Source: Cyanobacteriota bacterium erpe_2018_sw_21hr_WHONDRS-SW48-000092_B_bin.40 (lineage in GTDB: Bacteria > Cyanobacteriota > Vampirovibrionia > Obscuribacterales > Obscuribacteraceae). From it: a stretch of DNA of 54,359 nt. The stretch covers positions 1 to 54,359 of the forward strand of contig JAUPUU010000051.1 of assembly GCA_030917395.1 (NCBI GenBank), written 5' to 3'. The translations under genes and the position numbers were made by a program. The first letter of the stretch is position 1. Each line of letters begins with the position of its first letter. Positions 24,993-33,289 of this stretch are shown here, piece after piece. The notes beneath the pieces were generated by a model. It had not been told where the DNA came from. It saw only the letters and a list, made by a program, of their open reading frames with translations, and did no database searches.

Positions 24993-25020
24993 GTTATACA
25001 CGCAATTTTGCAAGATACAA
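24993..25020 (-). promoter_or_regulatory. Promoter of the Ppx/GppA gene, possibly giving a leaderless mRNA
   Basis: On the minus strand TTGTAT (25015-25020) is followed by a 16-bp spacer and TATAAC (24993-24998). Transcription would start at or within a base or two of the ATG at 24986. Confidence 0.45.
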
Positions 25021-25035
25021 GTAAGTTGAAACCTT

Positions 25036-26544
25036 TCAATTTTTGACAAGATTGCTAGAGCAATCTTTAGCCATAAATTGCTTGACACTCTCAGCACACT
25101 TATAGCCATTAGCGACGCAGTCCGGCAGGCCTACTCCCTGCAAATAGGCTCCGGCAAGGTGCAAACCAGCGCTAGATGAAGATGAAGCATTTTCTATGGC
25201 GGCAATCAACTGATCATGACCTACCTCATATTGAGGCATAGAATCGGCCCAGCGGTGGACAGCCTGGTAGATTGGCTTGCCGGACAGACCAATTAGCTTA
25301 GTCAAGTCAGCCAGAGCCAGTTGAAGCAGACGTTCGTCGTCATTGGCAAGAACCGAAACGCCCTTTACACCGCCCAAAAAGGCTCTAACGATAACTTTGT
25401 CTTGGGGAGCACGAACGAATTTAATGCTGGCGAAGGCAAAAGCCACAAGAGACAGTTTGTGCTCAATCATTTCAACTTCAGGCACCACCGCACCAAAAGC
25501 TTTGAGAGGATGACTAATATCTTTACGCTCAAAAATGAAATTGCAAACTGCCGACGAGGCAGAAGAAATCTTGCCCAATTCCCGGCTCAAAGGGGCATTG
25601 AGATCGGCTAGAAGGGCGCTGGAAACTTTAGGGGCAGTAGCCAACACGACTTGATCGCATTGCCAGACTTGTGAAGGAGAAGAAACAACAAAGCGACTAG
25701 ATGGCTCAGCGCTCTTTCTGATCGAATTGACAGTAGTGTTCAACTGCAAATCAATATTTTCTTTGCTTAAAGCCGCTACCAGACTATCAACAACAACGGC
25801 CATACCCTGATCATAACCTGCAAATAAGCTATAGCGAGCGCCACTGGCATCTACCTGGCAATTGGCCTCAGCTGCCGAAGATTTGCGCTCTGCCCACAAA
25901 CCTCGAATGACACTACCAGTAGTGCGCTCCATTTCAACGAACCGTGCAGCGACGTGGGCCGCAGACAACTTTTCTGCATCACCAACATAGACTCCCGCCA
26001 CCATAGGCTGGGCCAATTTATCAAGAAGCTCTTGACCAAATCGTCTACGCACAAAAGCAGCCAAACTTTCATCGGCAAGATTTTTTCTTGGTGGCAGCAC
26101 AAGATCTAGGGCGCTTCGCAACTTGCCCGCCCAGCTCAGCACTGAGCTTTGAAAGAAGCTAGTCAGGGTACTGGGCGCCAGCATGATAAATCCGGCAGGA
26201 AGGGGAACAAGCTTGCCCTTGCTAACAATCAAAGCGCCGCGATTGACTTGGTTTACAGTAACTATGCGAGATTCAATACCTAACTCTTTAGAGAGAGTGA
26301 GCATCCCTGGTTTATTAGTAATGAAAGAATCAGGTCCACTGTCAACAATGCAATCGTCAACTAGCTTGGTTTCTATTATTCCACCCCATCGTGATCTATT
26401 CTCAAGCACAGTAATGTGCATGAGACCACGAGCGAATTGTTCAGACTGCGAAAGTTTGAAGGCACAAGTCAGTCCGCTAATGCCACCACCCACAATGACT
26501 ACTTTGCTGACGCTATCACGACTTTTCAAATGCTCATTGCCCAT
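25036..26544 (-). CDS. hemY: Protoporphyrinogen oxidase, FAD-dependent (HemY/HemG type)
   Basis: The 502-residue flavoprotein has the FAD motif VVIVGGGISGLTCAFKLSQ near residues 15-33, and GGIIETKLVDDCIVDSGPDSF, then the C-terminal LHLAGAYLQGVGLPDCVANGYKCAE typical of this enzyme. The reaction is oxidation of protoporphyrinogen IX to protoporphyrin IX using O2. It starts at an ATG 12 bp from the stop of hemE, and the pair is probably cotranscribed. The family includes the eukaryotic PPOX and the symbol hemG is used in some annotations. The oxygen-dependent enzyme fits an aerobic or respiring lifestyle. Confidence 0.88.
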   Translation of the reverse strand: MGNEHLKSRDSVSKVVIVGGGISGLTCAFKLSQSEQFARGLMHITVLENRSRWGGIIETKLVDDCIVDSGPDSFITNKPGMLTLSKELGIESRIVTVNQVNRGALIVSKGKLVPLPAGFIMLAPSTLTSFFQSSVLSWAGKLRSALDLVLPPRKNLADESLAAFVRRRFGQELLDKLAQPMVAGVYVGDAEKLSAAHVAARFVEMERTTGSVIRGLWAERKSSAAEANCQVDASGARYSLFAGYDQGMAVVVDSLVAALSKENIDLQLNTTVNSIRKSAEPSSRFVVSSPSQVWQCDQVVLATAPKVSSALLADLNAPLSRELGKISSASSAVCNFIFERKDISHPLKAFGAVVPEVEMIEHKLSLVAFAFASIKFVRAPQDKVIVRAFLGGVKGVSVLANDDERLLQLALADLTKLIGLSGKPIYQAVHRWADSMPQYEVGHDQLIAAIENASSSSSAGLHLAGAYLQGVGLPDCVANGYKCAESVKQFMAKDCSSNLVKN

Positions 26545-26556
26545 TAGTAAACTCTC

Positions 26557-27594
26557 TTAGCCTCGTGGCTTGGACGATAGCTCTCGCACCAAATCAACTA
26601 GATACTTAACGTTATCAACCGGCGTATCTTTACCAATTCCATGGCCCAGATTGAAAATGTGTCCAGGACGCCCTCCGGCTTTATCCAAAACCAGTTGAGT
26701 CCGTTCCTTAATTAGGGCTCGATCAGCTAGTAGCACCGTAGGATCAAGATTACCTTGAACGGCCTTATCACCAATCATTTGCCAAGCCGCAGCCAAGTCC
26801 ATGCGCCAATCTACACCAACAACCGTAGAGCCGGCCGAAGCGATCAAATCGAGCATGCCACCAGTGGCAGTACCAAAATGAATACTAGGAGCTGCACTTG
26901 CCAAGGCCGCAAATATCTTTTTTGAATAGGGCAAGACACTGCTCTCATAATCTTCACGACTGAGCGTACCGACCCAACTATCAAAGAGCATCAAGCAGTG
27001 GGCACCAGCGGCAACCTGGGCCAGCAAGTAAGCAATGGTAACATCAGTCAAAATTGCCATAAGTCTGGCGAAAGCTTGAGGTTCTTGGTACATGAACGCT
27101 TTGGTTCGCTCAAAATTGCGGGAAGAGCCGCCCTCGATCAGATAGGAAGCCAGTGTAAAGGGAGCGCCAGCAAAGCCTATTAAAGGCACTAGCGGCCGTT
27201 CCTTCACAAATAGCTTGATAGACTGAAAAACGTAGCCAAGCCCCTCTTCTATGTCGAATAGGCTGAGCTTGTCGACATCGCTAGCCAGTCTAATAGGATT
27301 ATCAATAACCGGACCATCACCCTGGGCAAAACGCAGCCCGGCATTGAGACTCTGCAGAGGCAGAAGTATATCGGCAAAAATAATAGCCGCATCGACTTGC
27401 AGCATATCTACGGCCATGGTCGTCACTTCCGCTGCCACTTGAGAATTATGGCAAAGCTCAAGAAAGCTCATTTTCGCGCGAATAGCCCGATATTCAGGTT
27501 GATAACGACCAGCCTGACGCATGAGCCAAACCGGAGTGCGCTCAACTTGCTCTCGCCGCAACGCACGCATGAAGATGTTATTTTCGAGGTCCAC
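26557..27594 (-). CDS. hemE: Uroporphyrinogen III decarboxylase
   Basis: The 345-residue enzyme has the family's N-terminal signature RTPVWLMRQAGRYQPEYR and the central IGFAGAPFTLASYLIEGG. Later segments HFGTATGGMLDLIASAG and the C-terminal FNLGHGIGKDTPVDNV are also diagnostic. It decarboxylates uroporphyrinogen III to coproporphyrinogen III in haem synthesis. The start is a GTG at 27594, 14 residues or so before the conserved motif, which is the usual distance. Its neighbour downstream is protoporphyrinogen oxidase. Coproporphyrinogen oxidase is not in this window. Confidence 0.95.
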   Translation of the reverse strand: MDLENNIFMRALRREQVERTPVWLMRQAGRYQPEYRAIRAKMSFLELCHNSQVAAEVTTMAVDMLQVDAAIIFADILLPLQSLNAGLRFAQGDGPVIDNPIRLASDVDKLSLFDIEEGLGYVFQSIKLFVKERPLVPLIGFAGAPFTLASYLIEGGSSRNFERTKAFMYQEPQAFARLMAILTDVTIAYLLAQVAAGAHCLMLFDSWVGTLSREDYESSVLPYSKKIFAALASAAPSIHFGTATGGMLDLIASAGSTVVGVDWRMDLAAAWQMIGDKAVQGNLDPTVLLADRALIKERTQLVLDKAGGRPGHIFNLGHGIGKDTPVDNVKYLVDLVRELSSKPRG

Positions 27595-27659
27595 GTCACT
27601 TCACAGCTGACACTAATAGACTAAATAGTATCATTTATAGATCTAACATCTAAAATTTG

Positions 27660-28862
27660 CTAAGCGCGAAGTGCAAACAAACGCTCTAAGACATCAGCTA
27701 CAACCTGATCTGGGGTAGAAGCACCAGAAGTAACACCAACTGTTACAGGCCCTGTTACAGGGAAAAACATCTCTCTTGTTTGGGTTTGCTCGCTATTGTC
27801 GGCCTTAAATCGAATTACATTACCTGGACCAACACACTCTGGGCCATCAATGTGGTACGAGGGCAGGCCTCTCTTATGGGCAATTTCCTGCAAATGACCA
27901 GTGTTTGATGAATTGAATCCACCTATCACTAGCATCAAATCAAGTTGTTCCTCGACCAGATTAAGCATGGCATCCTGTCGCTCTTGAGTGGCATCACAAA
28001 TTGTGTCGCCAGGGCTAAGAAAATGCTGGTCTAACTCAGCCGGGCCATATTTAGCAAGAATAGTCTTTTCGAAAAGCTTGCCAATTTGCTCGGTTTCGCC
28101 CTTAAACATGGTGGTCTGATTGGCCACACCAATCTTGACTAAATGGGTATCAGGGTCAAAGTTACGCGATACCGCATTTTTGAAGCGGGCGAAGAAATCT
28201 TCTTTCTTCCCGCCATTAAGAATGTAATTGCACACCCATTCGGCCTGACCCAAATTCTGCACAATCAAATAGGTGCCAGCGCGTGAAGCTGTAGCGACAG
28301 TCTCTTCGTGATTGGGTTTACCATGAATAATGGCAGTAAAATCTTTTTTGTCATAATTGACCACCCGATTCCACACCCGAGACACCCAAGGGCAGGTGGT
28401 ATCAACTATTTCACAGCGACGCTCTTCAAGTAGTTTCAATTCTTCAATTGATGCACCAAAAGCAGGCAGTATGACCACATCACCCTGGCCAATACTTTCG
28501 ATGTTTTTGCTACCGTCTGCTGCAGTCTCTAAAAACTCGATGCCCATTTCGCGCAAATTTTGGTTCACGATCGGATTATGAATAATCTCGTTTGTAATCC
28601 AGATTCTCTTATCTGGAAAATGCTGCCTGGCCTCATAAGCCATTGAAACAGCGCGATCAACCCCCCAACAGAAACCAAATGCTTCTGCTAGTTTTATGGT
28701 GATTCCATTGACTGTAAGTACGTTGCCGCTAGCTCGCAGCTTAGCAATCAGATCTGATTCATAAACCTTTTTTAGCTCCACCTCAACCACATCTTTCAAG
28801 CCGAAGCCCTTGCGATGGTATTGAGTAGCTGGCAGTTCAGCTGATTCGTCTTTGTTGGTCAT
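27660..28862 (-). CDS. ispH: 4-hydroxy-3-methylbut-2-enyl diphosphate reductase, long cyanobacterial-type
   Basis: The 400-residue protein has the long N-terminal extension TQYHRKGFG found in cyanobacterial and plastid IspH, absent from the ~315-residue E. coli type. The three [4Fe-4S] cysteines are visible in [25 protein letters not shown] and [14 protein letters not shown]. It makes IPP and DMAPP in the MEP pathway. The start was set at the ATG at 28862 (MTNKDES) rather than an upstream GTG at 28925, because this matches the N-terminus I recall for cyanobacterial homologues; both lack a strong ribosome binding site. Haem and isoprenoid genes being adjacent fits a tetrapyrrole or quinone context. 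Confidence 0.93.
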   Translation of the reverse strand: MTNKDESAELPATQYHRKGFGLKDVVEVELKKVYESDLIAKLRASGNVLTVNGITIKLAEAFGFCWGVDRAVSMAYEARQHFPDKRIWITNEIIHNPIVNQNLREMGIEFLETAADGSKNIESIGQGDVVILPAFGASIEELKLLEERRCEIVDTTCPWVSRVWNRVVNYDKKDFTAIIHGKPNHEETVATASRAGTYLIVQNLGQAEWVCNYILNGGKKEDFFARFKNAVSRNFDPDTHLVKIGVANQTTMFKGETEQIGKLFEKTILAKYGPAELDQHFLSPGDTICDATQERQDAMLNLVEEQLDLMLVIGGFNSSNTGHLQEIAHKRGLPSYHIDGPECVGPGNVIRFKADNSEQTQTREMFFPVTGPVTVGVTSGASTPDQVVADVLERLFALRA

Positions 28863-28990
28863 ACACTTATTTTGATCACAAACGGCATACATTAGATATA
28901 GAAAGTTTCGCTTGGCAGCAAACACTTAATGGAGCCTACCAAGAGACTACAAGGATCTTACAGGACTGGCCATTCTTTAAACAATTGCAA

Positions 28991-28999
28991 TGCTATTAT
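28991..28999 (+). promoter_or_regulatory. Extended -10 element, TGCTATTAT
   Basis: A TG-C-TATTAT element lies 67 bases upstream of the GTG start at 29066. No good -35 is seen, which extended -10 promoters can tolerate. A 12-bp perfect palindrome, TCTCGATCGAGA, lies between it and the gene at 29023-29034. Confidence 0.4.
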
Positions 29000-29065
29000 G
29001 AGCCACTATTGTCGATAGAATGTCTCGATCGAGAGAAGCATGTCATCAGTTGTGGAGGAAAATAA

Positions 29066-29473
29066 GTGAAGAGTTTTAAAGTACACGCTGCCAAACTAGC
29101 TCTTTTAGCTGTGGTCTTTAGCGTTTGTGGTGCTCCTGCCAGGGCTGATGAAGCCAAATCAATGGCCAAAGCTGCAGTACTGTTACCAGTAAGAGCTGCC
29201 AGCGTAACTTCCGGCCTAGCTGTCGGCATTCCTGTTGCAATTGTTCGCCGCGCTTCTAATCGTTGTATCGAATTCAGCGGCAACTTCGCCGACAAGATCG
29301 GTGGCAAAGAGCACATTCCTCCAATGATGATGGGCGCTGTTCTCGGCATGCCTTTCGGCTTGATTGTTGGCACTGGTGAAGGTTGCTACTATGGCGGCAA
29401 AAATGCCTTCAGCAACTGTGTTGAAAAACCTTTCAGCAAAGCTTCGTTCAGCCTAGATACTGAACTCGAATAG
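29066..29473 (+). CDS. Small secreted hypothetical protein
   Basis: The 135-residue product begins at GTG after a GGAGG ribosome binding site at 29054-29058. Residues 1-27 form a signal peptide (AAKLALLAVVFSVCGAPARA). The mature part is Gly/Ala rich with two hydrophobic segments (AVLLPVRAASVTSGLAVGIPVAIV and MMMGAVLGMPFGLIVGTGEG), which could be membrane-embedded hairpins, and four scattered Cys. I recognise no family. It stands alone, with its own terminator right after it. Confidence 0.7.
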   Translation: MKSFKVHAAKLALLAVVFSVCGAPARADEAKSMAKAAVLLPVRAASVTSGLAVGIPVAIVRRASNRCIEFSGNFADKIGGKEHIPPMMMGAVLGMPFGLIVGTGEGCYYGGKNAFSNCVEKPFSKASFSLDTELE

Positions 29474-29496
29474 TTTTAAAAACCATTCAAAAACGA

Positions 29497-29528
29497 AGAG
29501 ACACTGCTTAACAGTGTCTCTTTTTTTT
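29497..29528 (+). terminator. Intrinsic terminator after the small secreted protein
   Basis: A 9-bp perfect stem (29498-29506 with 29512-29520) and 5-nt loop precede an 8-base T run. It is 24 bases after the stop at 29473. Confidence 0.9.
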
Positions 29529-29550
29529 ACTAATTATCAGCAGTCCATTC

Positions 29551-29579
29551 TTGACAACGACGCCCCCTGTTTAGATTTA
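29551..29579 (+). promoter_or_regulatory. Candidate promoter of the 29684 gene (TTGACA)
   Basis: A perfect -35 TTGACA at 29551-29556 is followed by TAGATT (15-bp spacer) or GATTTA (17-bp spacer). The gene start is ~105 bases downstream. A 6-7-6 inverted repeat at 29639-29657 (CCGATT...AATCGG) lies in the leader just before the ribosome binding site. Confidence 0.4.
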
Positions 29580-29683
29580 GGCAAAGGTTTGGCATAGAAA
29601 TTGTGGGTATATGAATCTGGGAGTTAGTCTGAGTAACCCCGATTTCACACGAATCGGCAAAAGCTTGGCTAGGAAAGGTGAGG

Positions 29684-32600
29684 ATGATGAAAAGTATCGC
29701 GAGGGAGAAGGTTCTAAGGCTTAACTGTCCTGGCTTTGGGGAAGAATCACACCTCAATTTAGGCCGGGCCAAATCTCTCGACAATTACCAAGTAATCATT
29801 GCCAATCCTGTTAGCCTCCTTCACCTCTTTGACAAGGGGCCAGAACCGACGCGCAGGATAAATCAACTTCTTGATGAAGGTGTAAACCAACTTAACGTTC
29901 CTGACGATGCTTTGATTCAGGAACTTATTAATGAATCTGATTCAAGGTTGGAAGAATTAATTCCCTTCTTATCCCAGGGCGGACTACTGATCTACTTCCT
30001 ATGTAGACCATTTGTCTTAGCTGGACCGACTATCTCAGTTGACAATTATGACTGGCTTTCTGTTTACGCTCCGGCTAGCAAGAGCCCTGACGGCACAGGC
30101 AGTCGGCAAATGAGCGCTCTCAGCCACGGTCGCGTAATCGAAACCACAGACGAAGGCAACACTTCAGAAGTCTTTGAATATTTGGAACAATCGGGCATTG
30201 AATGGAACACCATTATTCGCACCGATTTCCTCTCTTCAAACTATTCAGTATTGGCTACTGCGGCGCAAAAAAAATGTATCGCTGCGCAGTTTTGGGCTGG
30301 TGATAAAGGCGGCAAAGTGATTTTCTTGCCGGCTCCTTACTCACCCGATTTCGATCGTGCCCTTATGACCTGCGTCAACAAATGGTACCAAGAAGCTATT
30401 AACAAGGGCTTCATCAAAGATGACTCCGTTGCCCCGAGCGAAATTGCCATTACGGAAGCCCCAGCCCCTAATTCTGAAAAGGTTCCTAACCACACTATGG
30501 ACGAAGCACGCTTAGAAGAAATCATGGCAAATCTTGCCGCCAACCATCAGAAACAAGAAGAGCCGGCAGAATTAGTAGCCTCAGCAGCAGCCCCAGCGGC
30601 ACCAAAACAACCGCCCAAGGGTGCTCTTAAAGGATTGTTCTCATCAGACGCTCTTGATCCTTTTGATGACGATGAAGAATTCACCAGTGCCGCCGTTCTC
30701 AACACACCAGAAGCAGCACCAGTCGCTGCACCAGCGCCAGCGCTGATGACAGCAGAAGACATTCTCAACTCAGTCTCAGCTGAAGCTAGTAGGCAAGCTC
30801 CTGAATCCTTCCAAGCGATGGAAGCAATCGAGTTGAGCAGTGACCAACCACAAGCTTCAGCGCCAATGGCAACCACAGAGCCAATTGCGGCAGCTCCTCA
30901 AGTAGCTATGGTAAATAACTTTGAACTGAAAAAAGCTACAGCTGAAATGGATCTTTCACAATTTGCTGAAACAGCCAGACAACTGGTTGAACAAGCCAAT
31001 CAAATTGAAACGGCAACCAGAGATCCAAACACAGTAAGCGCAGCAAATCCTAAGCAGCGCATTTCTGACATTCTTAAGGGACTAGAATTTGGCGCCAGTG
31101 ATGACAATGATGTATTGGAACCAACCCCAGTAGAAATAACTGATGTGGTCTCTACACCAGTTAATCAATCTCAATATGTGATGACCGCAGATTCGACAAA
31201 TTCAGAAGCATCGCGTCTGATGGAATCGCTCGAGGCCGGCAGCGGCTTGGTCGATGTTCAGCACGCACCGGCGCAGCCAGCGGGCCAGAGCAAAAATGCT
31301 CTTACCCCAGCCGAGATTGAAAGAGCTGAAATCGAAGCTGCTTCCCGAGACCTTGACTCAGTTCTCAGGCCAAATCCCGACGGTGCTGATCGAAATGTCT
31401 TCGATACCGGCCGCTATCTCATCACCGACGAAAAGCAGCCGCAACAGAGCGCGGTTCAGGCCGACGCCTCTGCTGATGCCGATCGAGCGATGCAAGAGCA
31501 AGCAGCCAAAGAGCTAGCAAGACTCGAAGCCGAGCGAGCCACTAAGACCATGGAAGAATTCCGCCAGACCTTTGAATTCTTAACAGAGGAAGATCCTGCG
31601 GCTCGTGAATATCAGCCTGAATCTATTTTGCCTGAGATAACGACTGTAGAGACTGAGCCCCAGCCAATCACCTCAGCGCCTCCCACACCAATCGAGGCCA
31701 CGGCTGTGCAAGCACTGCCAGAACCAGAAATATTCTTAGGCAACCCCACCCCCAAGCCGTCAGCAGCTAGCGACGAAGAAGCACCACGTTCGACCTTGCG
31801 GTCACTGGCCGATACCTTCGGAGCACCAAGACTTGACCCACATGTCACTGCCGATAAACCCGCATTAGAAACAGCAGCAGTAAAAGATGAGCCGAAGATC
31901 GATAGCCTAACAACACCAGTTGCCGCCCCAGAGGAGCCAATGAACACATCTTTCACTTCCTTCGAAGAAGAGCAAACACAAGCAGCCAAAGATCTGGCAG
32001 AAATTTCTCGGCTTGCCAAAACAATAGAAAGACCAGCAACGATTGCAGCTCCGGTAGCAGCGCCACAAGAAGCACAAGTGCCAATCAACAATCCGGCAGC
32101 GCCTGCACCAGCTTTAGAAAATTCAGGGTTCACAGCAGCGGCGTCTGTACCAGCATCTGCACCAGCATCTACACCGCTCCCGAGTACAGTACCTGAGCCA
32201 GCTCCGGCTGCAGTAATTACACCACCAGTACAAATTGCACCACCAGTGGAGCCACAGCCTATGGCTAGCTTACCGACAGTAGCTGCAGAGGCAGAAATCG
32301 CAACGCCGCAACCGGCAGAACCAACGCCAGCCCAGGCACCGTTGCAGGCACCAGTTTCAGCAACAGATCATGTAGTTAATCCAATTCCTGTTGCCAATTC
32401 TCAAAGTTTAAGTGCGGCTACTCCAGCGTCGCCAAGCACTAATGGCGATGGCAATCACAAAACAGAAAGCCTCCTGTCCAACTCTACAGCTCACCCAGAA
32501 CTGACAACGGCCATGGAACAGCTGTCAACACCTATACCTCCAAAGGAACTTATTAAGAAGATGGAAGAAATGACAAAAACAGCCCCTTCGACCTGGTGCG

Positions 32601-33232
32601 AAGAATTTTCCTTCCCTTTCATTGATCTTCTCAAGAATGAACACAGCCAAATGGCCGAGCAAATAAGACAAATGCAGGCCCGCTTAAGTGCTGTTGAAGG
32701 AAGGATCAACGCTGTAGAAACCCTTAAAACAATTTTGCTGACCGGTGAAAACGTTGCTCTCATGAGCGGTACTCAAGAAGTATTGAGTCGCCTCGGTTGG
32801 CAAGTACAACAGTCCAGAACAAACATAAATGAACTGTGGTTATCACGTGGCGATCAAGTCGAAGTTATCGCCAGAGTTGTGCATAGCACTGGTGCTGCCA
32901 ATCGTACAGAAATAGCCCAGCTGGCTGAATCAGTCATCGCTTTCTGGGACGAATATGAAACCGAACCAAAAGGAATTCTCATTGCTCAGACCTGGTCCTC
33001 TAAGCATCCATCAGAGCGCACTGAACCAGACTTCAGCCCCGCCTTACAAGAATTTGCCAGCAAAAAACACCTGAGCCTAATGTCCACCATGCAACTACTT
33101 TCTATGTACAAAGACATAGAATTGAATACTATGCCAGTGGATGAAATGCGCAAGCGTATGATCGACACCAGTGGCAGACTGCTTGGCTTCCCTCTCGATA
33201 GCAATGTTGCACAAGCGGCTAGCGGTCGATAA
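29684..33232 (+). CDS. Large hypothetical protein: N-terminal domain, Ala/Pro-rich linker, C-terminal nuclease-fold-like domain
   Basis: About 1180 residues. Residues ~1-230 form a folded domain (LNCPGFGEESHLNLGRAKSLDNYQVIIANPVSLLHLFD). The middle, ~260-960, is low-complexity, rich in Ala, Pro, Glu and Thr. The last ~200 residues have a coiled-coil (SQMAEQIRQMQARLSAVEGRINAVE) and then a domain whose order, LGWQVQQSRTNINELWL...VEVIARVV... KGILIAQTW, resembles a PD-(D/E)XK endonuclease-like fold, but with Arg in place of the motif Lys. So catalysis is doubtful. The ATG at 29684 follows GGAAAGG; another ATG is three bases on. It precedes another low-complexity gene by ~60 bp. Confidence 0.8.
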   Translation: MMKSIAREKVLRLNCPGFGEESHLNLGRAKSLDNYQVIIANPVSLLHLFDKGPEPTRRINQLLDEGVNQLNVPDDALIQELINESDSRLEELIPFLSQGGLLIYFLCRPFVLAGPTISVDNYDWLSVYAPASKSPDGTGSRQMSALSHGRVIETTDEGNTSEVFEYLEQSGIEWNTIIRTDFLSSNYSVLATAAQKKCIAAQFWAGDKGGKVIFLPAPYSPDFDRALMTCVNKWYQEAINKGFIKDDSVAPSEIAITEAPAPNSEKVPNHTMDEARLEEIMANLAANHQKQEEPAELVASAAAPAAPKQPPKGALKGLFSSDALDPFDDDEEFTSAAVLNTPEAAPVAAPAPALMTAEDILNSVSAEASRQAPESFQAMEAIELSSDQPQASAPMATTEPIAAAPQVAMVNNFELKKATAEMDLSQFAETARQLVEQANQIETATRDPNTVSAANPKQRISDILKGLEFGASDDNDVLEPTPVEITDVVSTPVNQSQYVMTADSTNSEASRLMESLEAGSGLVDVQHAPAQPAGQSKNALTPAEIERAEIEAASRDLDSVLRPNPDGADRNVFDTGRYLITDEKQPQQSAVQADASADADRAMQEQAAKELARLEAERATKTMEEFRQTFEFLTEEDPAAREYQPESILPEITTVETEPQPITSAPPTPIEATAVQALPEPEIFLGNPTPKPSAASDEEAPRSTLRSLADTFGAPRLDPHVTADKPALETAAVKDEPKIDSLTTPVAAPEEPMNTSFTSFEEEQTQAAKDLAEISRLAKTIERPATIAAPVAAPQEAQVPINNPAAPAPALENSGFTAAASVPASAPASTPLPSTVPEPAPAAVITPPVQIAPPVEPQPMASLPTVAAEAEIATPQPAEPTPAQAPLQAPVSATDHVVNPIPVANSQSLSAATPASPSTNGDGNHKTESLLSNSTAHPELTTAMEQLSTPIPPKELIKKMEEMTKTAPSTWCEEFSFPFIDLLKNEHSQMAEQIRQMQARLSAVEGRINAVETLKTILLTGENVALMSGTQEVLSRLGWQVQQSRTNINELWLSRGDQVEVIARVVHSTGAANRTEIAQLAESVIAFWDEYETEPKGILIAQTWSSKHPSERTEPDFSPALQEFASKKHLSLMSTMQLLSMYKDIELNTMPVDEMRKRMIDTSGRLLGFPLDSNVAQAASGR

Positions 33233-33240
33233 AAGTGCAT

Positions 33241-33269
33241 TTGATAAGGTGTAGACTATGGGCACTAAT
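33241..33269 (+). promoter_or_regulatory. Candidate promoter of the 33290 gene
   Basis: TTGATA (33241-33246) and ACTAAT (33264-33269) are 17 bases apart, 20 bases before the GTG start. A GAAAGG ribosome binding site follows at 33275-33280. Confidence 0.4.
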
Positions 33270-33289
33270 TCACTGAAAGGATTTCAATC

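Noticed and set aside
28863-28925. Upstream GTG start for ispH (21 extra residues)
   Set aside because: The extension is Cys/Met-rich and unlike known IspH N-termini; the ATG at 28862 gives the expected start.
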